Shown here piece by piece: positions 1-12,093 of a stretch of 64,000 nt of DNA. Every line of letters starts with the position of its first letter. Positions within the stretch are counted from its first letter, which is position 1. The notes under the pieces were generated by a model that made no database searches, was not told the DNA's origin, and was given only the letters and a program-made list of their open reading frames with translations. Made by a program: the position numbers and the translations under genes. This stretch comes from Cannabis sativa (taxonomy: Eukaryota; Streptophyta; Magnoliopsida; Rosales; Cannabaceae): NCBI RefSeq assembly GCF_029168945.1, contig NC_083602.1, positions 80,000,600-80,064,599 of the forward strand, written 5' to 3'.

Positions 1-218
1 ACAAGATCAAAAAAGGGACGAAAAAAATCATACAAGAGAGTTCCTAAAAAACAATCAGAAATCTAAATAAGTTTAACTCGTGAACTGTGAAGAATTTTAA
101 CTGCAAAACCACGTAAAAACCCCTGTGTTTATATCTTTATTTTTATAGCTTTTATTTTTTTCTGTGTGAAATCAATATTGTGAGGCTCAAACTTAGTTAA
201 CAAAAATCTGCGTTAACA
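1..218 (+). repeat. 3' end of a Tat-4 5' LTR
   Basis: The sequence ends in GTTAACA at 218 and is followed directly by a primer-site-like stretch and then gag. The LTR start lies outside the window. There is no partner LTR in the window, so the call rests on position and on the CA end. Confidence 0.45.
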
Positions 219-242
219 TTTTGGTACTTTCATTGAGAGCCT
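219..242 (+). promoter_or_regulatory. Possible primer-binding site of Tat-4
   Basis: The sequence TTTTGGTACTTTCATTGAGA follows the LTR CA end. Tat elements that I know have a closely similar GGTGCTTTCATTGAGAG stretch here. I could not match it to a specific tRNA. Confidence 0.35.
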
Positions 243-368
243 CTTTGAAAAAAGCTCAAAAAAAACCCTTCGTTCTTTTGAAGAAAAACAACCTCTTTCA
301 CGGCTGAAAATCCAGAAAATGTTAACACCCCACATGAGGAAACCAATCATCACTCTGGGAAAGAGCCC

Positions 369-542
369 ATGGGCTCTAGAAGATCTACCAACCCGCACTC
401 CAGAAGGATAACCCGTTCTAGGAGGGCTCAACCTGAGGGTTGCCCCAGTGCACGGACCACACGTTCTCGGAGAACTCCACCCGACATAGGTCCTAGTACG
501 CGGACAACACGCTCGAGGAGAACTCAACGTGGGAATGGTTAG
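369..542 (+). pseudogene. N-terminal gag fragment of Tat-4
   Basis: A 57-codon reading frame opens with ATG at 369 and ends at a TAG (540-542). It is rich in arginine, serine and threonine and repeats a T-T-R-S-R-R-T unit. Such basic low-complexity N-termini are usual in Tat gag proteins. Related coding sequence resumes downstream in other frames, so this is a broken gene start and not a separate small protein. There is no domain that I can name. Confidence 0.4.
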
Positions 543-735
543 AACCCCGGGGCGAGAGATGAAGAGCTCAATCGTGGAGGTGCCCAATCTATGGGAGAAG
601 GAGTTTATGTAATGGAAAACTGCCGCTTGAGACGCTGTTTGTTAGAGGCGCAGCGTCAAAATGTTGAGTTAGAATGTGATGCAGCCTCGGCAAGGGTGGT
701 ACAGGGGATGAATTCTCAATCAACTTGAACCTAGA

Positions 736-1800
736 GTGAGAAGACAACGAGGAAGACCTCGTGGCTCACAAACCAGGAGACAGGAAAAGGCTGGGGAAGA
801 ACAACTCGGGGAAAATGAGACACCCCTGAAAATCAGAACGAACAGCCAGATGGGAGACAACGAGAAACTGTTGGACGAGAAATCCCTCATGAGAATGAGG
901 AAAATCTTAGTACTCAACCGGGAGAACAAAGGTCACCTGCTACAAATTACCAACATTCTTCCCAAACCCATAGGGCGAGGACTCGTACAAACCTTGATGG
1001 GGGAAATACGACAAACTGCTCCTAGGAGGAAAGAACAGAGCGTGAAGAAGCAAGTGTGACTTCGAGGTCGTCAGGAAGCCATAGTCAATCAACTCGAAGA
1101 GGAGAAAATACTCAACGAGCTAATGATCGAGAAAGTATGGGAACCAGTAAACCTGCAAGCCACTCAAAGACAAAGTCTATGAGTAGGACGCGATCTGTGA
1201 GTAAGACAAGGTCTGCGAGCAATTACTCTCAACTGGATCTGTGAGAGCACTTGAATCAAAAGAAACTTGACCTTCTCCAACAACTTGGTCCAAAGCAAGA
1301 GGATCCAATCCAATTACAGATAAACGAGTTGAAAGACAAGTTCAGGAGATATCAAGTGGAGGAATTAGGGAAACTATCAAGATACGACTTTGACAAGGAA
1401 CTTGAGCCATATCATCCAGACATAATGGGTACCCCTTTTCCTTCGGGATTCAAAAACCCACATGTCTTGTCATACGACAGAACCGCTAATCTAATCTCGA
1501 ATTTAAATAAATTTAACACAATAATTTGAGCGAGTAACAATTTACGTTGTATTTTGTTCCCCACCTCGCTTGCTTGAGCAGCGAGTAGCTGGTTTAATAA
1601 GTTTACTCATCATTCAATAACTTCCTGGGAGCAGTTGTCCAGGGATTTCAAGAAATAATTTTAGGCTGCTAAGGATAGACGACCCGAAGCGGCCTCGCCA
1701 ACCAATATAAAGCAACAGCCCGGTGAAATACTTAAGGTGTACTTAAGTTGTTTTAGAACGACTGCGGCTAGGGTTAGAAATTTGGATGACAGCACGCAAC
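736..1800 (+). pseudogene. gag of Tat-4, broken
   Basis: The sequence codes in pieces. A Gln/Arg-rich stretch (736-1059) and a Ser/Arg/Thr-rich stretch (1056-1244) precede the capsid-like part, which can be followed in one frame from 1251 to 1798 through four stops (from 1527 onward). Recognisable blocks are P-F-P-S-G-F-K-N-P with a following S-Y-D-R-T, S-W-F-N-K-F, S-W-E-Q-L, and a Q-Q-P-G-E-I-L motif near 1720. These are the order and motifs of the Ty3/Gypsy retrotransposon gag domain. Copia A interrupts the frame at 1801. It is a decayed capsid gene and cannot make a full protein. Confidence 0.6.
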
Positions 1801-3647
1801 TGTTGGGTTTTGTGCCCTAAATAAAACCCATTTCAATATAATCAGATTTACTTATTAATAAAGAACAGAAATAACATTTTATGTAGCATGGTTCACATGA
1901 TTCATTTCATGATTATATATATAATGTATGAATTCTATTTAAGTCCAGAACATATGACTTTGTTAATGATTATAGTGTTGTCAGCACAGTGGAATATAAT
2001 CTTAATTATATGTTCGAAAGTTTATTCCCTGATTTCTCGGTTTACTGGATTTAGACTGACATGATAATCACCGATAGGTAATCTTACAGCTTGGATAAAT
2101 GTTATGTCCTGTCCAGGGCATTGGCAAAGTTTACCAGTATCGGATATATGGAGTATACATCGGAAGGGACTGATATTGAACTTTCATTAGATATATTAAA
2201 ATTTACCATAATATCTATTCAATTCAATATCACCCGTTGATCCTAGATCAAATGATCTGATATGATTAGGTTCGATCTCAAGAGTACTATGCATGTTCTT
2301 TGATTTGTTAGGTAAGCCTACTTTTGGGTCAGGGTGATACGTACATTTTGGGAACATGATAGTATAATTGAGTGGGAGCGTTAACATAAATATGGAGTCT
2401 ATAACTTCTATAGGAATTTAGAAGTGAAACGATGACATCCTTCGAGCTTGGCTAAATAGAGATAAATGGTGGAGATCTCATTTCACTTCACTGAAATATC
2501 ATTTATACGGAGCTAAGTGTTTTAAGGATAAAATACATTGAAGGTGTAATGGTAATTTAGTTCCTATTCAATGTAGATCATCTATGAGAGGGTCATTGAT
2601 CAAATTAGGATTATAACAATGGATAACTAATGACGTATCTATATCGTGGAACATATAGAGCGTTCTATATGACTGAGAGTGCAATTCCAAGTTCTAAGTG
2701 TGGATTCAATAAGGAATTAATAAGTTAGGGAATTTACTTCGTAAATTAAGTTCGACTTATTGGAAGCTCAGTTATATAGACCCATGGTCCCCATACTAGT
2801 TGAGACCATACTGCTTGTAAGACTCAGTTAATTGATTTTAATTATAATTCTAAAGTTAGACTATGTCTACTTTATGAATTTTCACTAAGAAAGGGCGAAA
2901 TTGTAAAGAAAAGAGATTCTAGGTTTTATTTATTAATTAAGGGATTGTATATGTCCAATTAATAAATATATTAAATGACAATATTATTTAATAATTATTT
3001 TTTAGTTATTAAATAATTAGAATTGGCATTTAAAAGGTTAAATTGGAAAATTGGTATTTTTGAGAAAATGGGAGTAAAAAATAACAAAATGGGAAAATTG
3101 CAAAGTGAGGCCCAATTTCCTTATATGGCCGCCCACTATGCAAAAGGTTTACCATTTTATTTTTCCATTATTTTAATGCCATACAATTCTAACCTAAACC
3201 TAGAGGGCATTCTATAAATAGAAAGTGTTGGCTTCAGGAAACTTATGACTTTGCATATTGTTCTTTCAGAAAAAGCCATGCGCCACCCTCTCTCTCTTTT
3301 TCTCTCTTCAATTTCGAAATCCTTGAGTGATAGAGTAGTGCCCACACACATCAAGTGGTATCTCAATCATAGTGTGTGAGACTGTAAGAGAATCCAAACA
3401 AGAAGAAGGAGAATCAGCATCAAAGGAAGGAGAGAAAGAGATCCAGGTTCAGATCTTGATTATGTTCTGCTACAGAAAGGAATCAAGGGCTAGAGATCTG
3501 AACGGAAGGAGTCATTATATTCCGCTGCACCCAATGTAAGGTTTTCTAAACTCTTATGTGTTTATTTCATTATTTTAGAATTCATATTATGATGTTAATG
3601 AAACATACTTGGTAGTAAATTTAGATCCTGGTAAAATATTTTCAACA
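1801..3647 (+). repeat. 5' LTR of copia A
   Basis: The LTR begins TGTTGGGTTTTGTGCCC and ends TTCAACA, followed by a primer site. It aligns by eye along its length with the LTRs at 9916, 14150, 38255 and 53185. It contains a TATA box (TATAAATAG, 3213-3221) and a splice-donor-like GTAAGG at 3536 in the transcribed part. Confidence 0.9.
3213..3221 (+). promoter_or_regulatory. TATA box of the copia A 5' LTR
   Basis: TATAAATAG stands at the same place in the LTRs of copia C (31747-31755 and 39690-39698) and in the solo LTR (55224 and 55338). In copia B the box has decayed to CCTAAATAGG near 15590. Confidence 0.7.
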
Positions 3648-3667
3648 ACTTGTACCAGAGCCATGGT
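3648..3667 (+). promoter_or_regulatory. Primer-binding site of copia A (iMet type, mutated)
   Basis: The sequence ACTTGTACCAGAGCCATGG follows the LTR. Copia B has the better preserved ACTGGTATCAGAGCCATGG, which matches the 3' end of initiator methionine tRNA. Confidence 0.75.
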
Positions 3668-5090
3668 AATGATTTACTTTCATGAAATATGAATTAAAAC
3701 GATGATATGTGTTGATTTAGATGGTTTCATGTTGATTTGTTTGTTATATGATGATTGATTGATGCTTGTGAAATTTTATGAAAAATAATTGAATTTTCGT
3801 TTCTGGAATTATTTTTATTGGATAGTTTGGAAAAAATTAAGCAATTCACTTTTTTACAGAACTCAATTTCGATTTTATTAGAATTAGTTATGATTTTTTG
3901 AAGTTTTGAAAAAATCAGGGGTGGTGACACACCCTTGTGCGCGTGGCTGGCTGCTGGCAGCACCTTTTGTGCGCCCAAGGATGTGCACCTGGATGGTGTG
4001 CTTTGCATACCGTCCGTACAGCTCAATTTTTTTTTTGTTTTTCTTCGATTTTTCATGCTATTTCATGGAATTAACTTCCGATTTTTTGTGTAGTTTGTAT
4101 TTTAATTTTTAATTTTCATATTTCAAATCTAATTATCAGAAATAAATTAATTTTAGATATTAGTGTAATTTGATTTTGAAAATACGTAAAAATCAATTTT
4201 TTCTTACCTCCTTTCTTATTTTTTTTTTTTAAATTTCATTATTTTATCTTAATTTTAAATCTAAGGTGAGATATTAAATTCTTTTATAAAAAATATTCTA
4301 TTTTAAGTAATTTGACCTTATTTAGATTTAAAATAAGATTACTATAATCATGGTATTTTAAAAGGAAATAAGATATTTTTGTTAACTTTTAAATTTTGTT
4401 ATTTTTACTTAAATTAAATTATAAAATGAGAAAAGGGTATGTATTTATCATTTTATTTTACTGAATATTTAATTTATAGAATAACATGAAAATTTAAAAG
4501 GTGGTTAGCTATTTTTTTTGAAATGATATTTAGGTTAGTAGAAACCTAATTTTTCAAAAATTGTAGGTTTAATTTTCAATATTATTTTATTTCACTTAAA
4601 ACTAAAAATATTTTTTTTATTTATTTATTATTTTCGAAATTAATATTTTAAATTAAATAAATCCTACATCCAACTATCCAATCTAACTTGTTGGAGGAGT
4701 ATGTGTTTTAGATTGTTTGTAAGTTTTTCTAAAACCTATTATTGCTTAATCTAAATTGCCATGGTTAACTTGTTGACAGATCCAATGATCTGATTTTAAC
4801 CCATGGTTCAATTGTCAATAGGTCAAGTAAATAATTTGTAACAGGTAAATTTTACATTCTTCTTTCATCTGTGTATGACCTAGTAACATGATAGGATCCA
4901 TACAAATCTTTATGCCTGTGTGAGCCTATATGTTTATTTTATTATAGATGCATATAGGTTGTTGCTAAATAAAATGTCACACCCTGATAGATTTTATTTA
5001 GGTCCATTTAGTATTTGGGTCTATTCAATTAATAACAGTTGTTCATTTTAAGGTTAAATTCCTCTCTTTTGGGCTTTGTGTGAGAGTTGG

Positions 5091-5162
5091 GAGCCTTAGA
5101 AGTGGGTACGACATACTGAACACAACTCCCCCTCACATGAGCTACCCCAACTGTGAAGGCTC
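5091..5162 (+). other. Conserved 72-nt hairpin in the copia A leader
   Basis: GAGCCTT (5091-5097) pairs with AAGGCTC (5156-5162). Inside it AGTGGGTA (5101-5108) pairs with TACCCCAACT (5143-5152) with two single-base bulges. The same fold is found at 17547-17618 and 33440-33511 at identical length, with paired base changes. The function is unknown. Confidence 0.65.
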
Positions 5163-7370
5163 ATTTGCCTGATTTGGATAACTGTACTAGGTTAATTGAA
5201 TTAGTTTAACCTAATAAAGTTGATTAGCAACATAATTAATTTCAAAGTTTTTTTTTAATTAATTTAAGAAAAACACACTTAGTTCAATGAATTAATTTCT
5301 AGATAAACTATTTGTATTTTTCTTGTATTTAATAAAGAATTTTAACTAACTAGATTCTTTCTAAAACTTACTTTAATTATTTCATTAAATATTCCTATTT
5401 AAGTTATAAATTAGTTATTTTTAACTAATTTTCCTTATTAACTTAAATTCGAATATCTTTTGAATTTAATATTAAGTTGAGGAATTCTAGGAATTGGTTA
5501 TTGAAGATTCTTGAGATATTTTTTAAGTTGATTTTAAACTTAAAATGGAATATTATTAAATTAAGTAGTTACCACTTAATTTTGATATTTACTAAAATTA
5601 CATTTGGAAACTTTTTAAGTTGGTTATTATAGATTCTTTCTATAATAACTTAAATTAGATAGTTTCCAAATCTTGAAAAGATACTTAGTTAAATTGAGAT
5701 ATTTTCTAGATAGTTATTTTTATACTAATAATTATTTCTAATATTAAAATAAGAAAATGTCATTGATTGTGAAATTAATTGTTTAATAATTAATTTTGGT
5801 ACAATTCAAGCTAAGAGTATTTTTCCTAGTATTAAATTAGAAATTAATAATTAAGCCTTCACTATACTTAATTATTTATTTCTTGAATTTAATACATTAA
5901 ATTAAATTGAAAATTTCAATATCTAAGTTGATTTTCATCATGATACTTAAATATTGTTATTTTCATGATATTTGATTAAATAGAAATTTTTTTTAAGTTG
6001 GAAATTTTTCTTTAAAATTTCAGAATAACTTAAATTTGAATAATTTTCCAAATATATTTTATTTTATTTTATTTTATTAATTTTTATTTTTTTGAAATTG
6101 CATTTTTTTTTAAAATGCAGAAATTTCGAATTATATTTGAAAAATAGATTAAAGTTGAAAATTATTTTTTTTTTGGACCAACTTAAATCAATGATTTTTT
6201 CATTTAATGATTAATTAAAATAAATGAACTAAAATATATTATAATTAGAAAAAGAATTAATTAGTCAATGAAAGTCTAGATAGTTATTATCTGTTATGCT
6301 TGAAGTATTTTTCTAGTGTATTTAATTAAATAGAAAAATAATATTTAAGTTGGTTTTCATCGTGACACTTAAATATTTGAAATTTTTCTTTAATATTTAA
6401 TTAAATAGGAAAATTATAATTTTGTTGTAAATTAATTTTATTAATTAATTTTGGGCCAACATTAAATTAAGATAATTTTTCTAGGATTTATTTTTATTTT
6501 ATTTTAACAAGTATTTTCGAAAATTGTATTCTTAAATACTTCAATTTTTGAAATGCAATATATATTTATAGAAAATTAAATTTGAGTTGTAAGTTAATTT
6601 AAATTAATTTTGAAACAACTTAAATTGAATATTTTTCTAAATATTTATTGGAAATTATTACTAAGATGTAAATAATTCATGTTATTTTCATATCCATCTA
6701 AGTATAATTTATAAATATTAAATTAAAATTTATATTTATATTTAGAATTTTTCATTCTAAATTAGAAATTTTAATTAATTAAATATATATTTAAAATAAA
6801 TTGATTAAAATAAATATTAGAAAAAAATACAACTTTCTTTAAATAATGAGCTTTATTATTATTAGGATATTCGATCTCCATTGTGTGTTTTATATAGCTA
6901 TTTTTTTAGTGAGTAATCATGCCGAATGGAGGAACGTTCATTAGCAAGTTACCACCGTTTAATCTCGAAAGATAAGTATTTTTGTAAGTTTTTTATATAG
7001 TATTGATCACCCTAATGGTGGCGACTGTATAAGACTTGCAAGAGTATGAAACAATGGTGGAAGCTCATAAGATAGAATAGCCTTGACTCTCGCCTAAACG
7101 GGACAACGCTGGATTCCAATCTTGATCGAATAAAAGGTTGCTAGAATGTTTATCATTTTAGATGAGCTGACAACTCTATTCAATGAATGGTATCACTGAC
7201 TCTTGCCTAAACGGGACACTGATATCAGTTTGTTGAAGACCTTGGAAATTATTTAGGATTGTATGTTTTAGTATTTTCACTTGTCATTCCTACTTGCTAT
7301 ATGTTTAATAATTTCTGAATTGTGTATGAATTTATATTGAACCATGTTATTTTCTGTTATTAAATTGTAG

Positions 7371-9900
7371 TTTAATTTCGAATCTTCATTGTTGGTCTAA
7401 CTTGATTTGTTGTTCTAATGGGATAAATCCCTAATGGATTGTCACTATTAGATAAACATAATAGTGTTAGATCTCGAAAGATAAATATTGTAAATGCAAC
7501 ATCTAGCTGTTCATCAATTGATGACACCTTAGACTAGTATTTACAGTATGAAACAAGAAGATTGTATAAATAAGATTACTTTGACTCTCGCTAATCGAAG
7601 CATCATTGGATTCTTATTTAAATACGAAATTATCCTAATTCCTCTTAGCTTATTCATTTCGAATTAGCTCAATACCATATCATTGGATGATGGTCTATAA
7701 ATCATTTCATGTCATTCTATATTTTCTCTTAAGAAATTAAATGACGTATATGATTATATTCCCAAAATTATATCCTAAAATGATATAAATCGTCAATCTT
7801 AGAAATCTCCTACTTGTATGGGCAAATCAACTTAGAGTTAAATTAGTAGTGGTGGTCCAAGAAAGAATTACTCATGATACAGTTACACTTTCACAAGTGT
7901 TTAATAACCATTTTCTATCAATGGATTCAAACTGTATGACTTTAGTATTCTGTGACTAGAATCCACTTGCACTATTCTAAGAACTCTTTGATGTAACTAA
8001 ATCAAGTCATCAAAAGACTACAACAATATTTTTTAAATCTATGGCATTTGTATCTTGTTCATAGTGGTTTTGACTAGATCATTCTCTGCGAAGAGTTAAT
8101 ATGTCTATATCCACTGAAAGTATAATCATTTCATTTGTAGATGGATGTACATTCAGGGGTGGATATGAGTTTTCATTGTATTCTTAAAACGATCACTCTA
8201 GATATTACCTTAAGCAAAAGAGATTTGAAATGTTTGAAAAATTTCATGAATTTCTAGCAATGATGAAAAACCATTAAGGTAAGTGGTTAAAGATCTTGCG
8301 AACTGATAGGGGTGGAGAAATAGTTAGTAGATATGCAGTTCAAAGATCATTAAATTGATTTTAAATTATATCCAAACTTACCTCCCCAGAAATTTCGCTT
8401 TTCATATTGTTGATTAGTTACTAGTCGTTGCCTAAATCCTTCTATGGTAATACAATTTCAGAATGATGCAATGTTTGTATACTTAATGTAAATCATTACT
8501 AGATTCATGGATGACCTAATCGAAATCTTAAGAAAAGCTAGAACTGTTAACCTTGGTTTGCATGTTTGTTAGCTATTCTAAGTGATTAGGGATGGACCAT
8601 CCCATAGTCAATAGATAAGAAAGTGTTTGTTTAAACAAATACTAATTTTCTAAGAAAATGACTAAGTCTGAAAATAAAGTAGCAAATAAAGGAGATATTT
8701 TTTCTTGATTCCATACGTATTCTATCATCTAATTCAATACAAGATGATCCCACTGCCTCCGTTGTCTTGACAACAACCGAAGAGGTCAATACCATTTAGT
8801 TTTCTTAGACATAATTAACGGTACCTTGTCGTAGTGGGAGAGTTTCTAGGAACTCACCTTATTATGACTTGGAAGACACTAGTGATTAAAATCCAATGTG
8901 AGTTTAAACAAGTAATGGATTGTCAAAATAAGAAACTAAGAAGAAAGCCAAGAGAACTATGGTTAAAAGCATTCATGTGGAATAACCTAAAGTTTTCTAT
9001 TACAAGGACATGAAAGGAAATTTTCGTTTATTATAGGTTTGAGTTTATCTAAACCTATGGCTTGTGATATACCTGATAATTACTTACTCTAATGCAAGCA
9101 ACTTACTTTAGTAAGATGCTGAAGCATTTTCTTTCCAATGGCAATCTATAGAAGCTTCACAACTTCTAGACGCAGATTTTATTTATCTAAGGAAAAGTCT
9201 CAACTATCCTATTAGATAAAGCGATGAAAGAATTTCTTAAATCAACAGTGAGAGGTCTCAGATATGCTTTAGTATGCCTTAGACCAGACACCTGCTGTTG
9301 AGTGGGAGTAATGAGTAGGTAGCAGATTAATCCAAGAGAGGAACATTAGAAGACAATCAAGTAAATCTTAAGATTAAGAAGAGGAACTATATGTTAGTCG
9401 ATAAGGGTGTGTTTAAAACTCTTAGACTACACCACATCAGATTTCGAGACTTGCCTTTGTGCTAGAAAGTCTGCTGATAAGATGGTGATTACTCTGGGGG
9501 TGGAGTAGCAATTTTGGAGAAGTGTAAAACCCTATTTGAAGTCTCTAGGTCTACCAGAGAGAGACTGAATGTTAAAGTTGCAGGAAATGTACTTATTCAG
9601 TCTAAGGAAAGTTCTATACATTTGTGGCACCGTTCCAACTTGTCTTAACTACTAGTGTTATTTCCTTATTAACCAAAAGTAGTTGCCAATAGTATAGAAT
9701 CCAGTATCCCAAGAGAGTAGACATATAGAGAGGAATTTCACAATATCAAGGATTTTGTGATTAAGGAAGAGTAATGGTGGAGAAAAGGTTGTGTTTAATT
9801 CAACCTGTCAGATCTTATTACGAGGAGTATACTACTACTACACTTGATTTGTATATCAAGGTGTTGAGATTATTTGAAATGCACATTTTCTTTTATATTA
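7371..9900 (+). pseudogene. pol remnants of copia A
   Basis: No open frame survives, but pieces can be read. Near 8191-8330 the translation gives D-H-S-R-Y-Y, then E-M-F-E-K-F-H-E-F-L and L-R-T-D-R-G-G-E. That last motif carries the second catalytic Asp of Ty1/Copia integrase. Near 9249-9400 it gives G-L-R-Y-A-L-V-C-L-R-P-D and V-G-V-M-S-R-x-Q-I-N-P, typical of the reverse transcriptase/RNase H boundary. The gag and most of pol are missing. The part from 7371 to 8190 shows nothing I recognise. Confidence 0.55.
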
Positions 9901-9904
9901 GTGC

Positions 9905-9915
9905 AAGTGGGAGTT
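9905..9915 (+). promoter_or_regulatory. Polypurine tract of copia A
   Basis: AAGTGGGAGTT lies directly before the 3' LTR. The same AAGTGGGAGTT precedes the 3' LTR of copia C at 38244-38254. Confidence 0.7.
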
Positions 9916-11087
9916 TGTTGGGTTTTGTGCCCTAAATAAAACCCATATCAATATAATCAGATTTACTTATTAATAAAGATCAGAAATAACATTTTATCTT
10001 GCATGGTTCACATGATTTATTTCATGATTATATATATAATGTGTGAATTCTATTTAAGTCAAGAAGATATGAATTTGTTAATGATTATAGTGTTGTCAGC
10101 ACAGTGGAATATAATCTTAATTATATGTTCGAAAGTTTATTCCCAGATTTGTCAGTTCACTCGATTTAGACTGACATGATAATTAGCGATAGGTAATCTT
10201 ACACCTTGGATAAGTGTTATGTCCTTTCCGGGGCATTGGCAAAGTTTACCAGTATCGAATGTATATAGTATACATCGGAAGGGACTGATATTGAACATTG
10301 ATTAGATATATTCAAATTTACCGTAATATCTATTCAATTCAATATCACCCGTTGATCCTAGATCAAATGATCTTAATCTTGATATGATTAGGTTCGATCT
10401 CAAGAGTACTATACGTGATCTTTGATTTGTTAGTTAAGCCTACTTTTGGGTCAGGGTGTTACGTACATTTTGGGAACATGATAGTATAATTGAGTGGGAG
10501 CGCTAACATAAACATGGAGTCTATAACTTCTATCGGAATTTAGAAGTGAAACGATGATATCCTTCGAGCTTGTCTAAACAGAGATAAATGGTGGGGATGT
10601 CATTTCACTTCGGTGAAATATCATTTATACGGAGCTAACTGTTTTAAGGATAAAATACGTTGAAGGTGTAATGGTAATTTAGTTCCTATTCAATGTAGAT
10701 CATCTATTAGAGGGTCATTGATCAAATTAGGATTATAGCAATGGATAACTAATGACGTATCTATATCGTGGAACATATAGAGCGTTCTATATGACTAAGA
10801 GTGCAATTCCAAGTTCTAAGTGTGGATTCAATAAGGAATTAATAAGTTAGGGAATTTACTTGGTAAATTAAGTTCGACTTATTGGAAGCTCGGTTATACA
10901 GACCCATGGTCACCATACTAGTTGAGACCATACTGCTTGTAAGACTCAGTTAATTGATTTTAATTATCATTCTAAAGTTAGACTATGTCTACTTTACGAA
11001 TTTTCACTAAGCAAGGGTGAAATTGATTTTAATTATAATTCTAAAGTTAGACTATGTCTACTGCTTGTAAGACTCAGTTAATTGATG
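9916..11087 (+). repeat. 3' LTR of copia A, cut off and scrambled at its end
   Basis: The LTR follows the 5' LTR closely up to about 11022. It then jumps back twice to earlier parts of itself and finally switches to Tat sequence at about 11088. The last third of the LTR, including the TATA box, is absent. Confidence 0.85.
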
Positions 11088-11781
11088 TCTTTGTACGAGC
11101 CATCATCCTATGGCTGAGTACAAGGTCAGAAGAATGTCCTTCACTGGAAGACGGAGGACTACAACGAAGACGAGGGTGATCCTCGTACAGAAGTTGAAGC
11201 AAATCATGGTCGATCTGATGTCCGAGTTCCCAAGTCTCACCTGAGTTCATCTACAAAAGACAACACACAAGATGAGTGTTGGTCGGGATATCGAACGATA
11301 AACAAGCAAATATGCTGACCAAGAGTACTCCACAGATTAAAGGATGGCTATGTCTAAAGAAAAGTCAGAACTCAAGAAGTCAGAAAATTTTCTTGAGTTA
11401 GGGAAAAAAAGTTCATGAAGCTTAGAATAAGCAAGATGAAAGACGGACCAAATGCAGTTCAGAGACAAGCTTTTATGGCTGTGAACCCATATGAAGACAT
11501 GATAAAGAAGAATCGCAAAAGTTTCTAACCCTAGGGTTTCTTAGGATTTTTTCTACAACACAGTGAATGTTGCATTCGAAATGTAAACATGCAAAGATAA
11601 GCATAAAGGAAATCAGAAACTTACTCAAGATTCGAGTGTCTGGGTTTGAGCAACTTCTATCCAACCAGCAGTTGTATGAAGGCACTTCGGCGACTTTGAA
11701 GCCAAGAAATTTTTCTTTTCGCTCTGAAGCTTACTTAGCAAAGAAGGGTGATGAAATGAGTTTATGTGCAAATGCTGTCGG

Positions 11782-11789
11782 TATTTATA
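11782..11789 (-). promoter_or_regulatory. Antisense TATA box (copy 1)
   Basis: TATAAATA on the minus strand, about 305 bp from the start of the Tat LTR at 12094. It matches the box at 19735-19742. The gene it would serve is missing here. Confidence 0.5.
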
Positions 11790-12080
11790 GGCGAGTCACA
11801 AGAAGAGGTAATTGTCTCAAAGAAACCTCAGACGCCTCAGCTTCTTGCCTCAAAAACGAATATGGGAAATCAAAAGTAATCGAGTGCAACCGTCAGCCAT
11901 GGAGAGAGAAAATTGGATTTCGAAATATAAATTGTCAAACCATTTATTAGCCGAAAACCGAAGGGACGCCCAGTCAGCCTCACATCAACTCTCGAACAGT
12001 CACGCTCAAGACATGTCCCCATCCAAAGGCAGAACCAGCTTGGATGAAGTCTACACGTAACCTCAGAGGTCTCGTACAGA

Positions 12081-12093
12081 CTTGGGGTGCAAA
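12081..12093 (+). promoter_or_regulatory. Polypurine tract before Tat LTR (copy 1)
   Basis: CTTGGGGTGCAAA directly precedes the TG of the LTR. The matching site of Tat-1 reads CTTGGGGGCAAA (50428-50439). Confidence 0.7.

Larger units (their letters stand above)
1..1800 (+). mobile_element. Tat-4: degraded Ty3/Gypsy (Tat-like) 5' part
   Basis: This stretch holds the end of an LTR, a primer-site-like sequence and a decayed gag. Downstream, gag is cut in mid-codon by the TG end of copia A at 1801. The gag motifs (a basic N-terminus, a GF-K-P-x-x-Y-D-like block, a Q-Q-P-G-E motif) fit Tat-lineage capsid proteins. The continuation of this element is not found in the window. It was probably lost in the rearrangement at about 11087. 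Confidence 0.6.
3536..7370 (+). other. Leader of copia A, probable 5'-UTR intron
   Basis: This long stretch is AT-rich and holds no reading frame worth calling. It starts at GTAAGG inside the LTR (3536) and ends at TTCTGTTATTAAATTGTAG (AG at 7369-7370), a good plant-type acceptor. In copia C the equivalent acceptor lies 8 nt before the gag ATG. The high A+T content is what plant introns show. A conserved hairpin (5091-5162) and a GC-richer block near 6930-7230, with two copies of a CCTAAACGGGACA motif, are shared with copia C. Splicing is inferred from the sequence only. Confidence 0.5.
1801..11087 (+). mobile_element. Copia A: Ty1/Copia LTR element, decayed
   Basis: The element has a 5' LTR (1801-3647), an iMet-like primer site, a long AT-rich leader, pol remnants, a polypurine tract and a 3' LTR that breaks off at about 11087. 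It sits inside Tat-4 gag; the base stretch before it is GCAAC. The target duplication cannot be tested because the right end is lost. No gag is left: the internal part goes from leader to scraps of integrase and reverse transcriptase/RNase H. It belongs to the same family as copia B, C, D and the solo LTR. Confidence 0.85.

Noticed and set aside
213..587. 124-codon open frame on the minus strand
   Set aside because: It lies antisense to the Arg/Ser-rich Tat-4 gag start and has low complexity. It is a shadow of the gag codons.
3727..4112. Open frames on both strands in the copia A leader
   Set aside because: They lie in the AT-rich leader, are not kept in copia B or C, and show no domain.
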